Assembly: GCA_028275925.1 (NCBI GenBank)
Contig: JAPWTS010000001.1
Span: 1-64,000 of the forward strand
DNA from: Thermofilales archaeon
Lineage (GTDB): Archaea > Thermoproteota > Thermoprotei > Thermofilales > Thermofilaceae
Length of the DNA: 64,000 bases
Direction of reading: 5' to 3'
Shown piece by piece: positions 62,240 to 64,000 of this stretch. Each line of letters starts with the position of its first letter. Position 1 is the first letter of the stretch. The notes below the pieces were generated by a model. It did not search any database, was not told the origin of the DNA, and saw only the letters and a program-made list of their open reading frames with translations. The position numbers and the translations under genes are program-made.

Positions 62240-62640
62240 TCTCTGCCATCTCCACATCCTTCGTCTGCCTAGTTCTGCAAGGGTATTCTCTGTAGCTGAG
62301 AATATTCTTTATCTTTTCTCTAACTTTCTGGTTCAAAAAATTTTCTTTCGGTCTACTCTGGGAAAAGATTTTAAAAGCCCCCTGCCTTACTTTTCAGCCC
62401 GTGCCGCGCAGAGAGCGCGGTAAGAGCGCACACAATGAGGGGCTGGGGCGGCCCTCGAGCTCGGTACTCGCTGGCGAGTTGGCGGGGAGACGCTCAGCGC
62501 GCCGCCCCGCTGCCCGTGCACCCCCGTGGGCCCGCCGGAGCAGTGATAGGCGGGCCAGAGGGGGCAGAAGAGCGCGGGCCTACCCGCGCGGGCGCGCGCA
62601 CCGGGAGAGGCTTCCAGAACCTTGCTAAAAACCTTTTGTA
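62240..62640 (+). repeat. Dispersed element R4, inverted relative to R1-R3
   Basis: This is the fourth R-family element, on the plus strand. The AT-rich block (about 62240-62376) has the shared TTTTCTCTAACTTTCTGGTT core, repeated TATTCTC-like words and a TATA-like GATTTTAAAAGCC (62368-62380). Its reverse complement aligns with R1 along ~75 bp. The GC-rich block then runs to a CCTTTT stretch near 62632. It lies in a 566-bp gap between the ArsR-like gene and tfe; no credible frame was found. Confidence 0.75.
62397..62640 (+). ncRNA. Candidate structured non-coding RNA of the R family (copy R4)
   Basis: The predicted start (~25 bp after TTTTAAAA at 62369-62376) opens with GCCCGTGCCGCG, and a CCGCG-CAGAGAG-CGCGG hairpin, then CACAATGAGG, as in R1. 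Further hairpins include GAGGGGC/GCCCTC-type pairing and GGGCCCGCC/GGCGGGCC. The unit ends in CTTGCTAAAAACCTTTTG near 62640, a possible terminator. No match to RNase P or SRP motifs was seen. Confidence 0.45.
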
Positions 62641-62702
62641 GCGGTGCGACTCGGGAACTGCTGCTACGGAAAGTTGCTGCGGCGTCCACTGGTGAGAGGT
62701 GG

Positions 62703-63206
62703 CTACTCGAACTTTATGCTTTCCAGCAGCTTGATTGCCTTTTCTAACTTTTCTGTCACCAGACTACCATCTAAAGCTTCAAGGTCCGTCCCGCAGTAGG
62801 GGCATCTGAACATGTTGTCGGCAACCTCGTCGAAGGAGAACCTCGTTCCGCAGGAGGGGCAGTAGAAGAAGCTGTTGCTTTTCTCGAACTCGAGCCTGCG
62901 TTTCAGCACCTCTACCGCTTTCCTCCTGCGCTCCTCGAGGACCCTGGTGGGGTATTCGTCGGTGAGCCTCCAGTAGTAGAGGTACCAGCCTTGCTCCTCG
63001 TCGCGCACGCGCCTGTACTTCACGAGCCTAGACTCGTAAAGCTCGTTGAGAACCCTCCTTATGGTGCCGATCTCGATCCCGAGGGCTTGGGAGAGTTGCT
63101 CGTCGGTGGCTTCGCCGACCTTGATTAACCTTTCGATTATCCTACCCGCTACTTCACCGTGAATTTTCCTGGCTAATATAGCCAGGACTTGGTCCTTTTC
63201 ACTCAC
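62703..63206 (-). CDS. tfe: Transcription factor E alpha (TFE)
   Basis: TFE helps RNA polymerase open promoters. The 167 aa have the winged-helix domain ([20 protein letters not shown], ~43-62), the [17 protein letters not shown] linker helix and the zinc ribbon [14 protein letters not shown]...[11 protein letters not shown] (~114-139). Its start overlaps trm56 by 8 bases, so the two are coupled. Confidence 0.95.
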   Translation of the reverse strand: MSEKDQVLAILARKIHGEVAGRIIERLIKVGEATDEQLSQALGIEIGTIRRVLNELYESRLVKYRRVRDEEQGWYLYYWRLTDEYPTRVLEERRRKAVEVLKRRLEFEKSNSFFYCPSCGTRFSFDEVADNMFRCPYCGTDLEALDGSLVTEKLEKAIKLLESIKFE

Positions 63207-63738
63207 GCAACCTCACCACGCGCTTCCCTCTCGGGGAGGGTATCACCCTCAGCTTGGCTCCCTCAAATTCTTTCAGTAGCTCAGCCCCCTTAAATAGTCT
63301 ATCCAGGAAGACGGCGAGCGCGGACACCTCGCTGTGCGGCTGGTTGCCTATCGCTACGTTGAAATCGGCCATTTCGTACACGTCTCTCGGGACCTTTTCC
63401 GCCCCCACTACCACCAGGATGTCTTTCCCGCTGCTCCGTATGCGCTCGAGCACGTCGCTACCCTCGATGTTCTCCCCGTACATCGTCAGGTGCACCACCA
63501 GGCCGCCGTCCTCTTTCCACTTCCTTATCACCGCCCTGTACGAGGGGGCGGTTTCAACGGAGAAGGGGCCTCCCCACACGTCGACCACCTTCCTCAGGGT
63601 GTTCAGCACGCTCTCCTCCACCTCGCCCACGTATATTATCCCGCTCGCCCCGAAAGCCCTCGCGACAAGGCCCACGTGCGTTGATACCCTCTTATCCCTC
63701 CCCAGCCTGTGCCCGAGCCTCAGGACGACCACTCGCAT
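63199..63738 (-). CDS. trm56: tRNA 2'-O-methyltransferase Trm56
   Basis: It methylates the ribose of C56 in tRNA using SAM. The 179 aa show [20 protein letters not shown] (2-21), [14 protein letters not shown] (~88) and [20 protein letters not shown] (~110-129), then [20 protein letters not shown], the SPOUT knot of the family. The ATG at 63738 begins the conserved part; the in-frame start at 63813 adds a tail without family character. It is cotranscribed with tfe. Confidence 0.93.
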   Translation of the reverse strand: MRVVVLRLGHRLGRDKRVSTHVGLVARAFGASGIIYVGEVEESVLNTLRKVVDVWGGPFSVETAPSYRAVIRKWKEDGGLVVHLTMYGENIEGSDVLERIRSSGKDILVVVGAEKVPRDVYEMADFNVAIGNQPHSEVSALAVFLDRLFKGAELLKEFEGAKLRVIPSPRGKRVVRLRE

Positions 63739-64000
63739 CGGGCTCGCCCTCACCGACCCCGTGAAGGTTTCGACCCGCTCCCGCCGCGTCCCACCCGGCC
63801 GCGTAGCCTTCAACTGCGCTCGGCGCCGCCGCCCATTTCGGGGCGCTGGCTAGCAGCTTCTCGAGGATCCTCTTCTTTAGGTCGTCGAGCCCGAACCCCT
63901 TCAGCGCCGACACGGGGACGACGTCCAGACCCTTGCTTCTAGCGACCGCCAACCTCCTCTCCAGCTCATCTCCGCCTCCCACCGCGTCCACTTTGTTCGC
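63692..64000 (-). CDS. C-terminal part of a TRAFAC GTPase, cut by window edge
   Basis: The frame is open to the last base. It starts with the G4 motif NKVDAV and continues to a G5-like [20 protein letters not shown], both at the C-terminal end of an Obg/HflX/EngB-type G domain. The final ~40 residues are Gly/Ala/Arg-rich and overlap the trm56 coding start by 47 bases. The exact GTPase family cannot be told from this fragment. Confidence 0.65.
   Translation of the reverse strand, partial: ANKVDAVGGGDELERRLAVARSKGLDVVPVSALKGFGLDDLKKRILEKLLASAPKWAAAPSAVEGYAAGWDAAGAGRNLHGVGEGEPDASGRPEARAQAGEG

Noticed and set aside
62397-62640. R4 (and R1) RNA as RNase P RNA or SRP (7S) RNA
   Set aside because: The conserved RNase P P4 sequences and the SRP helix 8 GGAAGGGAGCAGC-type motif were not found, and several paralogous copies would be unexpected for either RNA. 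A short type T RNase P RNA cannot be excluded by eye.

Overview
The window is 64 kb of a GC-rich, gene-dense archaeal chromosome. Ribosomal proteins eS26, eL13, eL14, eL15 and eS27, single-polypeptide RpoB with split RpoA1/RpoA2, TFE, TFS, Cbf5/Nop10, GINS, a two-subunit primase, SmAP and intron-rich tRNA genes point to the Thermoproteota (Crenarchaeota sensu lato). A Thermofilum-like or Thermoproteales-like hyperthermophile fits best; this is inferred from gene content, not from a database search. Many genes look leaderless: a TATA box about 25 bp upstream puts the transcript start at an ATG or, very often, a GTG. No integrated virus, insertion sequence, CRISPR array or defence island was seen.

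Layout. 0-12.6 kb: Rio2 kinase (cut by the left edge), a DUF460 double RNase H-fold protein that apparently starts at CTG, SAM synthetase, SmAP, eL13, two unknown membrane proteins, a HIT protein, eS1 (S3Ae), a PINA-type PIN-ATPase, TrmY and eS26. 12.8-17.7 kb: a modular PAPS-reductase-like protein, proteasome alpha, RNase P proteins Rnp2 and Rnp3, an exosome-linked RNA-binding protein and eL15. 17.7-30.4 kb: a phosphoglycerate-dehydrogenase-like enzyme, ECF transporter A-A-T genes, a TGS GTPase, a flavoprotein, a phosphodiesterase, tRNA-Ser, Cbf5, eL14, Pcm-DUF371-THEP1, a lone biotin carboxylase and Taw3. 30.8-45 kb: rpoN, then the operon rpoH-rpoB-rpoA1-rpoA2-eL30-nusA-uS12 followed directly by rpoD-eL18-uL13-uS9, then PEP synthase. 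45-52 kb: a C/D box sRNA, a SWIM protein, aIF2-beta, TFS, PCNA, PriL, PriS, Gins15, eL42, eS27, aIF2-alpha and Nop10. 52-64 kb: AglB, a small cluster of unknown genes (RNase H fold, degenerate RecA fold, membrane protein), DGGGP synthase, tRNA-Pro, mevalonate kinase, tRNA-Gly, tRNA-Met, a nicotinate phosphoribosyltransferase, a winged-helix regulator, TFE, Trm56 and a GTPase cut by the right edge.

Most genes serve information processing: transcription (RNAP subunits D, N, H, B, A', A'', TFE, TFS, NusA), translation, tRNA and rRNA modification, and replication. Membrane lipid synthesis (mevalonate kinase, DGGGP synthase), N-glycosylation and gluconeogenesis (PEP synthase) are also represented.

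The most unusual signal is a dispersed family of four 250-400 bp intergenic elements (R1 about 5.64-6.04 kb, R2 30.42-30.70 kb, R3 46.00-46.35 kb, R4 62.24-62.64 kb). Each has a conserved AT-rich block ending in a TATA-like box, followed by a very GC-rich, hairpin-rich block with no credible reading frame. R4 is inverted relative to the other three, which shows that the unit is oriented. R1 and R4 share a start-proximal hairpin, R2 and R3 share about 130 nearly identical bp, and R1 shares an inner block with R2 and R3. They look like paralogous structured non-coding RNA genes with an extended shared promoter.
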